DNA from: UBA1227 sp045599345
Lineage (GTDB): Bacteria; Bacillota; Clostridia; Oscillospirales; Acutalibacteraceae
Length of the DNA stretch: 64,000 bases
Direction: 5' to 3'
NCBI GenBank assembly: GCA_045599345.1
Contig: JAZRVV010000012.1
Span: 62,001 to 126,000, forward strand
The translations under genes and the position numbers were made by a program. Each line of letters opens with the position of its first letter. Position 1 is the first letter of the stretch. The notes under the pieces are model-generated. The model was not told the origin of the DNA. It saw only the letters and a list, made by a program, of their open reading frames with translations, and did no database searches. Positions 8,102 to 17,049 of the stretch are shown in pieces.

Positions 8102-10119
8102 AGAATTCTATTTTTCCGCGTCTTGCTGCTGATACTATAAGGAAGAATGGTAAGCTCTATATTCCTTATATTATCTCTTGCATTGGAATGGTAATGATGT
8201 ATTTTATTATCCATTCACTCTCGCGCTCACCCCTTGTTGTTGGCATGCCACACGGTGATAATGTCGAGATGGTACTTTCCCTTGGAAAGTTCGTAGTATT
8301 AATATTTTCAGCAATTTTCCTCCTCTATACAAACTCATTTTTAATTAGACGAAGAGATAAGGAGTTTGGACTTTATAATGTCCTTGGAATGGACAAACGT
8401 GACATAGCAAAAGTCCTCTTTTTTGAGTCCCTTTACATCAGCGGCATCAGCCTTGTTGCTGGTATTGGTCTTGGAACACTTCTCACCAAAGTATTTGAGC
8501 TTGTCTTGCTCAACTTTACTCATTCTGAAGTGACCTTTAGCTTTACTTTTTCAGTAGAAGCTTTGCTCTTTACAGTTGGATTTTTCATCCTTGTTTTCTT
8601 TATTCTCTTCCTTAAATCACTTTTCAAAATAAGTGTATCAAATCCACTTGAACTCCTTAAAAGTGAGACATCTGGCGAGAAGCCACCAAAGGCCAATTGG
8701 GTCTTTGCAGTAATTGGCCTTGTTCTACTCGCCGTAGCATACTATTTGGCAGTTTCAATTAAAAATCCGATTGATGCGCTTATCTGGTTCTTTGTAGCAG
8801 TAATCCTTGTTATTATTGCAACTTACATCCTCTTTATGGCAGGCTCAGTTGCACTTTGCAAACTCCTCCAAAAGAACGATAAGTACTACTATAAAAAGAA
8901 CCATTTCATCTCTGTTTCTTCGATGGTGTACAGAATGAAGAGGAATGGAGCGGGTCTTGCATCAATCTGTATCCTTTGCACAATGGTACTTGTTATGCTC
9001 TCGGCAACAGTATCCCTCTATGCGGGTTCTGAGGGCATTATTAATGGCCGCTATCCAAGGGACAACATTATTGGTATTCTCTATAACGATATGACAAGCA
9101 TCAGTGAAGATCAGCTTGATGTAATTCGCGAGAACTACAAGGAAGAGGCTGATAAAGCTGGCGTCAAAATGGAAAATATTATTGATTACAGGTATGCATC
9201 AATTGCAGGACTTGTAGAGGATGGAAAAACAATTTTTGACCCAGACAGCGCTATGGGTGCGCTAAATGGCTATTCTAATTTGCGTACATTGATGTTTATG
9301 ACAGCTGATGATTATAACAAGGCTATGGGTACTAATATCAAACTTGATAGCGGTGAGACAATAATCTACACTCTTCGCTGCAAGTATGAAAAGCCTGAGT
9401 TTAATATGAATGATGTCTCTCTCAAAATTGTTGGAAAAATTGATGAATTTCCAGCAATTCCAGATGCGCAGGTAAGTGTTACTTCATCAATTTGTTTCGT
9501 AATAAACAGTATGGATGACATCAAACCACTTGATTCGCTTGTTGACTATACTGGCGACAAGTCGCTTAAGTATCAGTGGATTTATGCGTATGACGTTGAC
9601 CTTGCTGATGAGGCTGCGTATAATTTGGTCCTTGAGCAGTCAAGAAATATTGAAATAGATGGTGGCTCAATCAGTTGCAGTAGCAAGGGCGTTGAAAGGA
9701 CTGATTACTACTCAACATTCGGCGGCTTCCTCTTCCTTGGTGGGCTCCTTTCAATTATCTTTATCGCAGCTGCTGCACTCATCATTTACTACAAGCAGAT
9801 ATCCGAAGGATATGAGGATCAAAAGCGCTTTGAAATTATGCAAAATGTGGGCATGACAAAGGGCGAGATAAAGAAGAGTATCAATTCTCAAATACTCACA
9901 GTGTTCTTCCTCCCAATACTCTTTGCAGGTGTTCACCTTTGCTTCTCATTCCCATTCCTCTGGAAAATCCTTATTCTCTTTGGATTCTCAGACAAGCTGT
10001 TTATGATTTTGGTAACGATTGGTGTATTCCTTGTGTTCACTCTAATTTATGCAGCAATTTATAAAATCACATCTCGCATCTACTACAACATTGTTACTAC
10101 GAGAAGTATAGATGCATAA
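8098..10119 (+). CDS. FtsX-like ABC permease (BceB-like)
   Basis: 673 residues with about ten membrane helices and one large extracellular domain of roughly 200 residues (about residues 310-530), the BceB layout of FtsX-like permeases. It begins FPRLAADTIRKNGKLYIPYI, the usual start of this family. The large loop is where such permeases meet the peptide-lipid complex and signal to the kinase. It forms a complete four-gene detoxification module with the three genes before it. Confidence 0.88.
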   Translation: MKNSIFPRLAADTIRKNGKLYIPYIISCIGMVMMYFIIHSLSRSPLVVGMPHGDNVEMVLSLGKFVVLIFSAIFLLYTNSFLIRRRDKEFGLYNVLGMDKRDIAKVLFFESLYISGISLVAGIGLGTLLTKVFELVLLNFTHSEVTFSFTFSVEALLFTVGFFILVFFILFLKSLFKISVSNPLELLKSETSGEKPPKANWVFAVIGLVLLAVAYYLAVSIKNPIDALIWFFVAVILVIIATYILFMAGSVALCKLLQKNDKYYYKKNHFISVSSMVYRMKRNGAGLASICILCTMVLVMLSATVSLYAGSEGIINGRYPRDNIIGILYNDMTSISEDQLDVIRENYKEEADKAGVKMENIIDYRYASIAGLVEDGKTIFDPDSAMGALNGYSNLRTLMFMTADDYNKAMGTNIKLDSGETIIYTLRCKYEKPEFNMNDVSLKIVGKIDEFPAIPDAQVSVTSSICFVINSMDDIKPLDSLVDYTGDKSLKYQWIYAYDVDLADEAAYNLVLEQSRNIEIDGGSISCSSKGVERTDYYSTFGGFLFLGGLLSIIFIAAAALIIYYKQISEGYEDQKRFEIMQNVGMTKGEIKKSINSQILTVFFLPILFAGVHLCFSFPFLWKILILFGFSDKLFMILVTIGVFLVFTLIYAAIYKITSRIYYNIVTTRSIDA

Positions 10120-10130
10120 TATATTAATAA

Positions 10131-10159
10131 TTGACATTACATTGTATTAGTGTTATTAT
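10131..10159 (+). promoter_or_regulatory. Promoter of the rimP-nusA-infB operon
   Basis: TTGACA (10131-10136), a 17-nt spacer and TATTAT (10154-10159): a near-consensus strong promoter. Confidence 0.8.
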
Positions 10160-10186
10160 GTCATCGTTAAGTTAAGATTTTAAGTT

Positions 10187-10214
10187 CGAGAGTGGCTCAT
10201 TCGAGCCGCTCTCG
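10187..10214 (+). promoter_or_regulatory. Leader hairpin of the nusA operon, possible weak or NusA-dependent terminator
   Basis: Twelve paired positions (cgagagtggctc 10187-10198, gagccgctctcg 10203-10214, one G-U) with an ATTC loop, then TTCATTTG. It is GC-rich with a poor T tract and lies between the promoter and rimP. In B. subtilis, NusA represses its own operon through a NusA-dependent leader terminator; this hairpin could serve the same purpose. Confidence 0.55.
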
Positions 10215-10236
10215 TTCATTTGTAAGGAGGTTTCAC

Positions 10237-10704
10237 ATGGCTGGTAAAGTCGAAACTAAAGTGCTCGAAATAGCAGAGCCTATAGCACGCGATTTGGGAC
10301 TTAGTATCTGGGACATTGAGTTCGTAAAAGAGGGTGCTGACCACTACCTTAGAATCTATATCGACAAGGAAGGTGGCGTAGGCATTGATGACTGTGTCAA
10401 CATGAGCCACGCAATCGATGCTCCACTTGACGATGCTGATCCAATTGATGTCTCATACACACTTGAGGTTTCATCTCCTGGCGCTGAGCGCAGCCTCAAG
10501 ACGGATGCACACTTCTTGGCATACGTCGGTGAGAAGGTTATGGTAAAGCTCATCCGTCCAGTTGATGGTGAACGCGAATTTCGCGGAATCCTTAAGGAAT
10601 ACGACAAGGGCCAAGTGGTCTTTGAAAGTAACGAAGGAAAAACGCTCTCTTTTAACAAAAAAGAGGCTTCATATATAAAAGTCGATGATTTCGACGAGTT
10701 TTAA
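10237..10704 (+). CDS. rimP: Ribosome maturation factor RimP
   Basis: 155 residues. It assists 30S subunit maturation. The N-terminal alpha/beta domain shows LGLSIWDIEFVKEG and LRIYIDKEGGVGIDDC, then LEVSSPGAERSLK (family motif SSPGLxRPLK) and a C-terminal SH3-like beta domain. ATG 10237 follows AAGGAGG. It is the first gene of a nine-gene translation/RNA operon, the standard position upstream of nusA. Confidence 0.95.
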   Translation: MAGKVETKVLEIAEPIARDLGLSIWDIEFVKEGADHYLRIYIDKEGGVGIDDCVNMSHAIDAPLDDADPIDVSYTLEVSSPGAERSLKTDAHFLAYVGEKVMVKLIRPVDGEREFRGILKEYDKGQVVFESNEGKTLSFNKKEASYIKVDDFDEF

Positions 10705-10738
10705 GCTTTGTAAGTTTACGAAAGGATGATATAGAAAA

Positions 10739-11809
10739 ATGAACGAAGAATTTTTTGCAGCTGTTGAAATGATGGCTAAGGAAAAAGGTATTCCAGCTGA
10801 ATTCCTCTATGAGAAGATTCAGAATGCGCTTGTAGTGTCTGTAAAGCGTATGTACAACGGTAAGGACATCGTGTTCTGTGATATCAACCCAGAGAAGCAG
10901 GAACTTAGCGTTTACCTTAGAAAGAACGTAGTAGAAGAAATTTCTGATGAGGATGCAGACATTCTTGTTGAGGCAGCTCATCAGTACAAGAAGAACGCCA
11001 AGGCTGGCGACATTATCGAGATACCTCTCGATACAAAGGACTTTGGTCGTATTGCTGCCCAGACAGCAAAGCACGTAATCCGTCAGGGTATCCGTGATGC
11101 TGAGCGTGGCCAGACAATGCAGGAATTCCAGAGCCACAATCAGGAGATTGTTACTGCTAAGGTTCAGGGTGTTGATATCAAGACAGGTAATGCAACACTT
11201 GAGATTGGTAAGGCAGAAGCACTCCTTCCACATTCAGAGCAAATCCCAGGTGAGGAACTCCAAGATGGCGACCTCATCAAGGTTTACATTGTTGATGTAC
11301 GTGAGACAGAGAAGGGTCCTAAGGCTATGATTTCTCGTACACATCCAGGTCTTGTTAGAAAGCTCTTTGAGATGGAAGTTCCAGAGATTACAGACGGAAC
11401 TGTTGAAATCAAAGAGGTTTCAAGAGAAGCTGGTTCACGTACCAAGATTGCTGTTTACAGCTCAGACGAAAACGTTGATGCTGTAGGTGCTTGCATTGGT
11501 CCACGCGGTGCGCGTGTTGCCAAGGTAGTTGACCTTCTCTGTGGTGAGAAGATTGATATTGTACCTTATAGCGATGATCCAGCACTTTTCGTTGGTGCAG
11601 CACTTGCACCAGCAGATGTTGTTCGTGTTGACATTCTTTCAGAGGAAGAGAAGTCATGCAAGGTAATCGTTCCTGATACTCAGTTGTCACTTGCAATTGG
11701 TAACAAGGGTCAGAACGCAAGACTTGCTGCTAAACTCACAGGCTGGAAGATTGACATAAATCCAGAAAGCGGTTTCTATGAGAGCCCATCGGAGGAAGAA
11801 GATGCCTAA
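10739..11809 (+). CDS. nusA: Transcription termination/antitermination factor NusA
   Basis: 356 residues, close to the B. subtilis length and without the C-terminal repeats of the E. coli protein. An N-terminal RNA polymerase-binding domain (about 1-125) is followed by an S1 domain (about 130-200) and two KH domains, the first with the GPRGARV loop and the second with GNKGQNARLAAKLTGWKIDI. It modulates pausing, intrinsic termination and antitermination. GAAAGGATGA precedes the ATG. Its stop overlaps the start of ylxR by 8 nt. Confidence 0.96.
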   Translation: MNEEFFAAVEMMAKEKGIPAEFLYEKIQNALVVSVKRMYNGKDIVFCDINPEKQELSVYLRKNVVEEISDEDADILVEAAHQYKKNAKAGDIIEIPLDTKDFGRIAAQTAKHVIRQGIRDAERGQTMQEFQSHNQEIVTAKVQGVDIKTGNATLEIGKAEALLPHSEQIPGEELQDGDLIKVYIVDVRETEKGPKAMISRTHPGLVRKLFEMEVPEITDGTVEIKEVSREAGSRTKIAVYSSDENVDAVGACIGPRGARVAKVVDLLCGEKIDIVPYSDDPALFVGAALAPADVVRVDILSEEEKSCKVIVPDTQLSLAIGNKGQNARLAAKLTGWKIDINPESGFYESPSEEEDA

Positions 11810-12068
11810 GAAAGTACCACTAAGACGTTGCTGCGGCTGCATGGAGATGAAGCCAAAGCCAGAGCTAATTCGTGTAGTTAAAAGTAAAGATGGCGACGTT
11901 TCCTTAGATTTGACAGGAAAGGCACCAGGACGTGGCGCCTATATCTGCAAATCCAGTGAGTGCTTTGAGAAGGCAAGGAAAGCAAGACGCTTTGAGCGTG
12001 AGTTTTCCATGCAGATTCCAGAAGAGGTACTAGAGAAGATGGAGGCGGAGCTAAAAAATAATGAATGA
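11802..12068 (+). CDS. rnpM: YlxR/RnpM family RNA-binding protein (DUF448)
   Basis: 88 residues, basic. RRCCGCMEMKPKPELIRVV and GRGAYICKSSECFEKARK are the family's N- and C-terminal signatures, with a conserved GRGAY turn. Members bind RNA; the B. subtilis homologue has been linked to RNase P modulation (the name RnpM follows that work). ATG 11802 lies inside the end of nusA, with GGAGGAAGA upstream. It is always found between nusA and ylxQ/infB in Gram-positives. Confidence 0.9.
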   Translation: MPKKVPLRRCCGCMEMKPKPELIRVVKSKDGDVSLDLTGKAPGRGAYICKSSECFEKARKARRFEREFSMQIPEEVLEKMEAELKNNE

Positions 12069-12375
12069 TAAATTCTTAAATATGCTCGGACTTGCAAGAC
12101 GTGCAGGTAAGTTGTCACCAGGACACGACGCCTCGTTTGAAAGTATCCAAAAGGGCAAAGCTTATGCATGCTTTTTATGCTGTGATGCATCGGACAGACT
12201 AAAAGAAGAGTTTGACCGCACGACAAAGTATGAAGGCAGAAATGTTCCACTTATTGAGACGGAATATTTGACAGAAGACCTTTACGCTGCAACAGGCAAA
12301 AAAGCAGCTGTTTTCACAATTAATGATGAAGGCTTTGCAAACACACTAATAAAACTATTAGGAGGAACCGATTAA
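12061..12375 (+). CDS. rplGA: L7Ae-family RNA-binding protein YlxQ
   Basis: 104 residues. It has the L7Ae/L30e/Gadd45 fold pattern, starting NMLGLARRAGKLSPGHDASFESIQKGKA (read as two short blocks, LGLARRAGKL and SIQKGKAYACFLC). Family members bind kink-turn RNAs. It overlaps ylxR by 8 nt and ends at the infB start (TAATG). Its cellular role is not settled. Confidence 0.85.
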   Translation: MNDKFLNMLGLARRAGKLSPGHDASFESIQKGKAYACFLCCDASDRLKEEFDRTTKYEGRNVPLIETEYLTEDLYAATGKKAAVFTINDEGFANTLIKLLGGTD

Positions 12376-14831
12376 TGGAGATTAAATATAAATTACACGA
12401 AGTCGCAAAAGACTTTGATAAACCTAGTAAAGAAGTACTAGAGTTCTTGAATGAAAAGTTCCCAGAACCTCCAAAGAAGTCAATGACTGCTTTGACACCA
12501 GAGGAGCTGAACTATGTTTTTGAGTACTTCACTCAAAAGAATCAGGTAGAAAGCTTTGACAGTTACTTTGCTATGCAGGCTGAGAAGCCAGCACAGCCAA
12601 AGGTTGAGGCGCCAAAGGCTGAGAAAAAGGCAGAGCCTAAGAAGGAGCCAATTCCAACTAAAAAGCCAGAGACTCCTGCTTCAAAAGCAGAGCCAGAAAA
12701 GGCTCCTGTGAAGAAAGAAAAGATTCCAACCAAGAAGGTTGATCCAGAGGTTGAGGCTGCTCTTAAGAAGAAGTCAGAGAGCAACATGCATCCTTTCAAG
12801 AAGAAGGAAAAGGCTGACGATACTTTCGTTCAGGCTCGTACTAAGGGTGAGGCTCGTACAATCGATACTCGTTCTCAGAATGTTGACCTTGAAAAGTACA
12901 ACGAGAAGTATGACAACTTAAACCCAGAACAGAGAAATAATGACCGCGTAAACTTGGGTAAGCAGAAGCTTAACCAGAAGTCTAAGCAGTACAGAAAGCA
13001 GCAGGGTATGCGCTCTAAGAAGCGTGAGTCTGAGGCTGATAGAATGAAGCGTATCGAGGCTGAGCGTAAAAAGAAGCACCTTGTTATTACTGTACCAGAG
13101 GAAGGTATGACAGTTGGTGCAGTAGCAGAAGCACTTCACGCAACTGCTGCTGAGGTTATTAAAAAGCTCTTTATGCTTGGTCAGATGGCTCAGATTAACG
13201 ATATGCTCGACTATGATACAGTTGAGATTATCGCTGGCGAATTTGATGCCAAGGTTGAGAAGGAAGTAGTCGTTACTATCGAAGATAGAATCATCGATGA
13301 CACAGAGGATGCTGACGAAGATTTGCAGCCTCGTGATCCAGTTGTCTGCGTAATGGGCCACGTTGACCATGGTAAGACATCAATCCTTGACGCTATTCGT
13401 CACACAGCTGTTACTGACACAGAGGCCGGTGGTATTACACAGGCTATCGGTGCTTACAGAACCGAAATCAACGGTCAGAAGATTACATTCCTTGACACTC
13501 CTGGTCACGCAGCATTTACTGCTATGCGTGCTCGTGGTGCTATGGCTACTGATATTGCAATCCTTGTTGTTGCTGCAGACGACGGTATTATGCCACAGAC
13601 AGTAGAGGCTATTAACCATGCAAAGGCTGCAGAGATTCCAATCATCGTTGCAATCAACAAGATGGATAAGCCAGGTGCAACTGTGGACAAGATTATGACA
13701 CAGCTCACTGAACATGAAATCGTTCCAGAGGAATGGGGCGGTGACACAATCTGTGTTCCTGTTTCAGCAAAGACTGGAATGAACCTTGATAAGCTCCTTG
13801 AATCAGTTCTTCTCGTAGCAGAAGTACTTGAGCTTAAGGCTAACCCTAACCGTGCTGCAAAGGGTTCAGTAATTGAGGCACGCCTCGATAAGGGCCGTGG
13901 TCCTATTGCAACACTTCTCGTACAAAACGGTACACTTAAGTCTGGCGACATTATCGTTGCTGGTACAGCAGTAGGCCGTGTACGTGTTATGACAAACGAG
14001 AACGGCCGTGAGCTTCACGAAGCAGGTCCTGCTGTACCAGTAGAGATCACAGGTCTTCAGGAAGCGCCACAGGCTGGCGATACATTCGACGCCGTATCTG
14101 ATGAGCGTCTTGCGCGTGAACTTGTTGAGCAGAGAAAGGCAGCTCAGAAGGAAGAACTCTGGGGTGCACAGCAGAAGGTTACTCTTGATAACCTCTTTGC
14201 TTCTCTTCAGGAGGGCGAGCTTAAAGACCTCAATATCATCGTTAAGGCTGATGTTCAAGGCTCAGTAGAGGCTGTACGTCAGAGCCTTGAGAAACTCTCT
14301 AACGAAGAGGTAAGAGTTAAGGTTATCCACGGTGCCGTTGGTGGTATCGTAGAGTCAGACGTTATGCTTGCTAATGCATCAAATGCTATCATCGTAGGCT
14401 TTAACGTTCGTCCAGACCCAGCTGCAACAGCAAATGCTGAACGTGATGGTGTAGACATCCGTTGCTACAGAATCATCTATGACTGCATCGAAGAGATTGA
14501 GTCTGCTATTAAGGGTATGCTCGCTCCTAAGTTCCGTGACGTTGATATCGGACGTGCAGAAGTACGTAACGTATTCAAGATTTCAAGTGCTGGTACTATT
14601 GCTGGTTCCTACGTACTTGATGGTAAAATTCAGCGTAATGCTAAAATCCGCGTTGTTCGTGATGGTATTATCATCGCAGAGGATGAGATGATTTCTCTTC
14701 GTCGTTTCAAGGATGACGTTAAGGAAGTGGCATCAGGCTATGAGTGCGGTATCGGACTTAACAAGTTTAACGACATTAAGGAAGGCGATATTTTCGAGGC
14801 CTTCATCACAGAGGAATACAGAGAAGACTAA
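12375..14831 (+). CDS. infB: Translation initiation factor IF-2
   Basis: 818 residues. GTPase that brings fMet-tRNA to the 30S subunit and promotes subunit joining. A short N-terminal IF2-N domain is followed by a long charged Lys/Glu/Pro/Ala stretch (about 65-240), a second IF2-N (about 240-300), then the G domain with G1 GHVDHGKT (328-335), GGITQ, DTPGH, NKMDKP and SAKTG, and finally domains II-IV. The ATG overlaps the ylxQ stop (TAATG). Confidence 0.97.
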   Translation: MEIKYKLHEVAKDFDKPSKEVLEFLNEKFPEPPKKSMTALTPEELNYVFEYFTQKNQVESFDSYFAMQAEKPAQPKVEAPKAEKKAEPKKEPIPTKKPETPASKAEPEKAPVKKEKIPTKKVDPEVEAALKKKSESNMHPFKKKEKADDTFVQARTKGEARTIDTRSQNVDLEKYNEKYDNLNPEQRNNDRVNLGKQKLNQKSKQYRKQQGMRSKKRESEADRMKRIEAERKKKHLVITVPEEGMTVGAVAEALHATAAEVIKKLFMLGQMAQINDMLDYDTVEIIAGEFDAKVEKEVVVTIEDRIIDDTEDADEDLQPRDPVVCVMGHVDHGKTSILDAIRHTAVTDTEAGGITQAIGAYRTEINGQKITFLDTPGHAAFTAMRARGAMATDIAILVVAADDGIMPQTVEAINHAKAAEIPIIVAINKMDKPGATVDKIMTQLTEHEIVPEEWGGDTICVPVSAKTGMNLDKLLESVLLVAEVLELKANPNRAAKGSVIEARLDKGRGPIATLLVQNGTLKSGDIIVAGTAVGRVRVMTNENGRELHEAGPAVPVEITGLQEAPQAGDTFDAVSDERLARELVEQRKAAQKEELWGAQQKVTLDNLFASLQEGELKDLNIIVKADVQGSVEAVRQSLEKLSNEEVRVKVIHGAVGGIVESDVMLANASNAIIVGFNVRPDPAATANAERDGVDIRCYRIIYDCIEEIESAIKGMLAPKFRDVDIGRAEVRNVFKISSAGTIAGSYVLDGKIQRNAKIRVVRDGIIIAEDEMISLRRFKDDVKEVASGYECGIGLNKFNDIKEGDIFEAFITEEYRED

Positions 14832-14845
14832 TGGAGGTGTTCGCC

Positions 14846-15214
14846 TTGCCAGGACATAACAAAGACCGTGTGGCAGAGGACATCAAACGTGAGATAATTG
14901 CTTGCCTTCAGGACATCAAAGACCCACGCGTTGCTGGCAAACTTTTGACAGTAGTGCGCGTAACGGTCTCGAGTGATAACTCCTATGCCAAGGTGTTTAT
15001 AAGTGATTTAAAAGGCATTGAAAGTGCCAAGGAAGCTTGTAAAGCATTAAATGGTGCACAGGGATTTATCCGTCGTGAAGTAGGCCAAAATCTTCACCTT
15101 AGAAAGGCTCCAGAGCTCAAGTTTGTTGCTGACGACTCAGTAGAACAGGGTATGGAGATATTTAAAAAGCTCAATGAAGTTTCAGGAGGTTCCCATGAAG
15201 ATTTCAATGGATAG
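14846..15214 (+). CDS. rbfA: 30S ribosome-binding factor RbfA
   Basis: 122 residues, single KH-like domain. It helps the late 16S 5'-end maturation of the 30S subunit. Visible family blocks are RVAEDIKREI near the start, ITVSDN-like VTVSSDNSYAKVFIS, and RREVGQNLHLRKAPELKFV. The start is set at TTG 14846: GGAGG (14833-14837) sits 8 nt before it, and MPGHNKDRVAE is a normal RbfA beginning. ATG 14831, overlapping the infB stop, is the alternative, but it overlaps that ribosome-binding site. It overlaps nrnA by 20 nt. Confidence 0.92.
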   Translation: MPGHNKDRVAEDIKREIIACLQDIKDPRVAGKLLTVVRVTVSSDNSYAKVFISDLKGIESAKEACKALNGAQGFIRREVGQNLHLRKAPELKFVADDSVEQGMEIFKKLNEVSGGSHEDFNG

Positions 15215-16142
15215 AACTATCGAACTTTTAAAGAGTGCAGAAGATGTTCTTATACTTACACATAAAAACCCAGATGGCGACACGCTTGGCTGCGGTGTAG
15301 CGCTCTGCCTTGTATTACAGGGCATGGGCAAGCGTGCTCGCGTTGTAAATGGCGATGTAATTCCAAAGAGATATGATTATCTCTTCGAAGGAATTGAGAT
15401 GCCAGGCTTTGAGCCAAAGTTTGTTGTTGCAGTAGACGTTGCTGACAACAAACTTCTTGGCGATATGCTCAATGAGGATTACGGTGATAAGGTCGACCTT
15501 TGCATCGACCATCACGGTACCAATGTTGACTATGCCAAGGAGACATATGTAGTGCCAGAGGATGGCGCTGCTTCCTTGACTCTCTATAGGATGTTTCGGG
15601 CAATGGGTGTTGAAATAACACCAACAATTGCTACAGCACTCTATACAGGAATTTCAACTGATACAGGTTGCTTTAGATATTCAAACGCATCATCAGAGTG
15701 CTATCGCGCTGGCGCTGACCTTATCGACCTTGGCGCCGATAATGCAAATATCAATGTTTTGATGTTTGAGACCAAGCCACGTGAGTACTTTGAATTGCTC
15801 TCTAGTGTACTCTCAAGTATGCGTGTATTTTGCGATGGCAAAGTAATCGTATTCAAGGTTACAAACGAGATGTTTGAAAAGACTGGAGCAACACCAGATC
15901 AGTGTGATGCAATAGCTGCAATGTCACGCCAGTTCGAAGGCGCTCTTTGCGGTATTACAATGAAGGAAAAACAATCAGGCGGATTTAAGTTCTCACTTCG
16001 CACACACGAGCCACTTGATGCTGCAGCACTCTGTGCTAACTTCGGTGGTGGCGGACACAAGCGTGCCGCTGGCTGTGATGCAGAGGATGAGGAGAAGGTG
16101 CTCAGTGACCTCATCGCTTTGATTGACAAAGAATTAAACTGA
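15195..16142 (+). CDS. nrnA: DHH/DHHA1 phosphoesterase, NrnA-type nanoRNase/pAp phosphatase
   Basis: 315 residues. Degrades 2-5 nt RNA oligomers and, in Firmicutes, dephosphorylates pAp. DHH-domain metal motifs are LTHKNPDGDTLG, VVAVDVAD and CIDHHGTN; the C-terminal DHHA1 domain shows FGGGGHKRAAGC. ATG 15195 follows TTCAGGAGG, inside the end of rbfA. Its place between rbfA and truB is common in Firmicutes. Confidence 0.92.
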   Translation: MKISMDRTIELLKSAEDVLILTHKNPDGDTLGCGVALCLVLQGMGKRARVVNGDVIPKRYDYLFEGIEMPGFEPKFVVAVDVADNKLLGDMLNEDYGDKVDLCIDHHGTNVDYAKETYVVPEDGAASLTLYRMFRAMGVEITPTIATALYTGISTDTGCFRYSNASSECYRAGADLIDLGADNANINVLMFETKPREYFELLSSVLSSMRVFCDGKVIVFKVTNEMFEKTGATPDQCDAIAAMSRQFEGALCGITMKEKQSGGFKFSLRTHEPLDAAALCANFGGGGHKRAAGCDAEDEEKVLSDLIALIDKELN

Positions 16143-16143
16143 T

Positions 16144-17025
16144 ATGACAGGTTTTATTGTTCTTGATAAGCCGGAGGATATAACATCCTTCCTTTGCGTT
16201 GCAAAGGTGAGAAGGATAATGGGAGAGCGTAAGGCAGGGCACTGCGGAACGCTCGATCCAATGGCTACGGGCGTGCTGCCTATTATGCTAGGTGGCGCTA
16301 CCCGATTTTTGGAGTTTTTGCCAGATAGCACCAAGCGCTACACCGCACGGATGCGCCTTGGCATCAAAACTGATACACTCGACATCACTGGACAGGTGCT
16401 TGACACAAGGGATGTCAATGTTGGTTTTGATGAGGTTGCTCGTGTGGCAGAAAACTACAAAGGCGATATTATGCAGGTGCCACCTATGTACTCGGCCCTC
16501 AACAAAGATGGCGTGAAGCTCTATAAGCTTGCACGCCAAGGCATTGAGGTCGAGCGCGAAGCACGCCCTGTTACAATATTTAGTCTTGAAGTAAAACAGT
16601 CCGACAATGAAAACGAATACATCCTTGATATGGAGTGCTCATCAGGCACTTATGTAAGGACACTTATCGACGACATTGGCAATGATTTGGGATGTGGAGC
16701 GACTATGGTGGCACTTCGCCGTACTATGGGAGCGGGCTTCCCTATTGAGAAGGCTGTGACACTTGAGGAACTCGAAAATGCAGAGGATCCGACACAGTAT
16801 CTTGTAAGTGTCGAAGAGGCTATGAATGCCTATCCTAAGGCATTTGTAAGTGATGGACAAGCCCACCGTTTTATCAATGGAGGCGGTCTAAACTTGGACA
16901 GAATAGGCGACTGTAAAGTAAACGGACTTTACAGAGTCTACTGTGATGACCAATTTCTTGGAATTGGTCGTGCTGTTTTGGAGAAAAACACTCTTGAATT
17001 TTGCAGAGTTTTCCAAGACAGATAA
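16144..17025 (+). CDS. truB: tRNA pseudouridine(55) synthase
   Basis: 293 residues. Makes the T-loop pseudouridine-55. It opens with GFIVLDKPEDITS; the catalytic Asp38 is in CGTLDPMATGVLP; RYTARMRLGIKTDTLD and MECSSGTYVRTLIDDIG follow, with a C-terminal PUA-like region. It starts one base after the nrnA stop, so it is co-transcribed. Confidence 0.95.
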   Translation: MTGFIVLDKPEDITSFLCVAKVRRIMGERKAGHCGTLDPMATGVLPIMLGGATRFLEFLPDSTKRYTARMRLGIKTDTLDITGQVLDTRDVNVGFDEVARVAENYKGDIMQVPPMYSALNKDGVKLYKLARQGIEVEREARPVTIFSLEVKQSDNENEYILDMECSSGTYVRTLIDDIGNDLGCGATMVALRRTMGAGFPIEKAVTLEELENAEDPTQYLVSVEEAMNAYPKAFVSDGQAHRFINGGGLNLDRIGDCKVNGLYRVYCDDQFLGIGRAVLEKNTLEFCRVFQDR

Positions 17026-17049
17026 TTGATTTTAGAGAGGAGTGATATC

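Noticed and set aside
10652..11233. A 193-codon open frame antisense to nusA, and similar long antisense frames over pnp, infB and rpoB
   Set aside because: They arise from codon bias of the real genes in the opposite frame. They lack ribosome-binding sites and family features.
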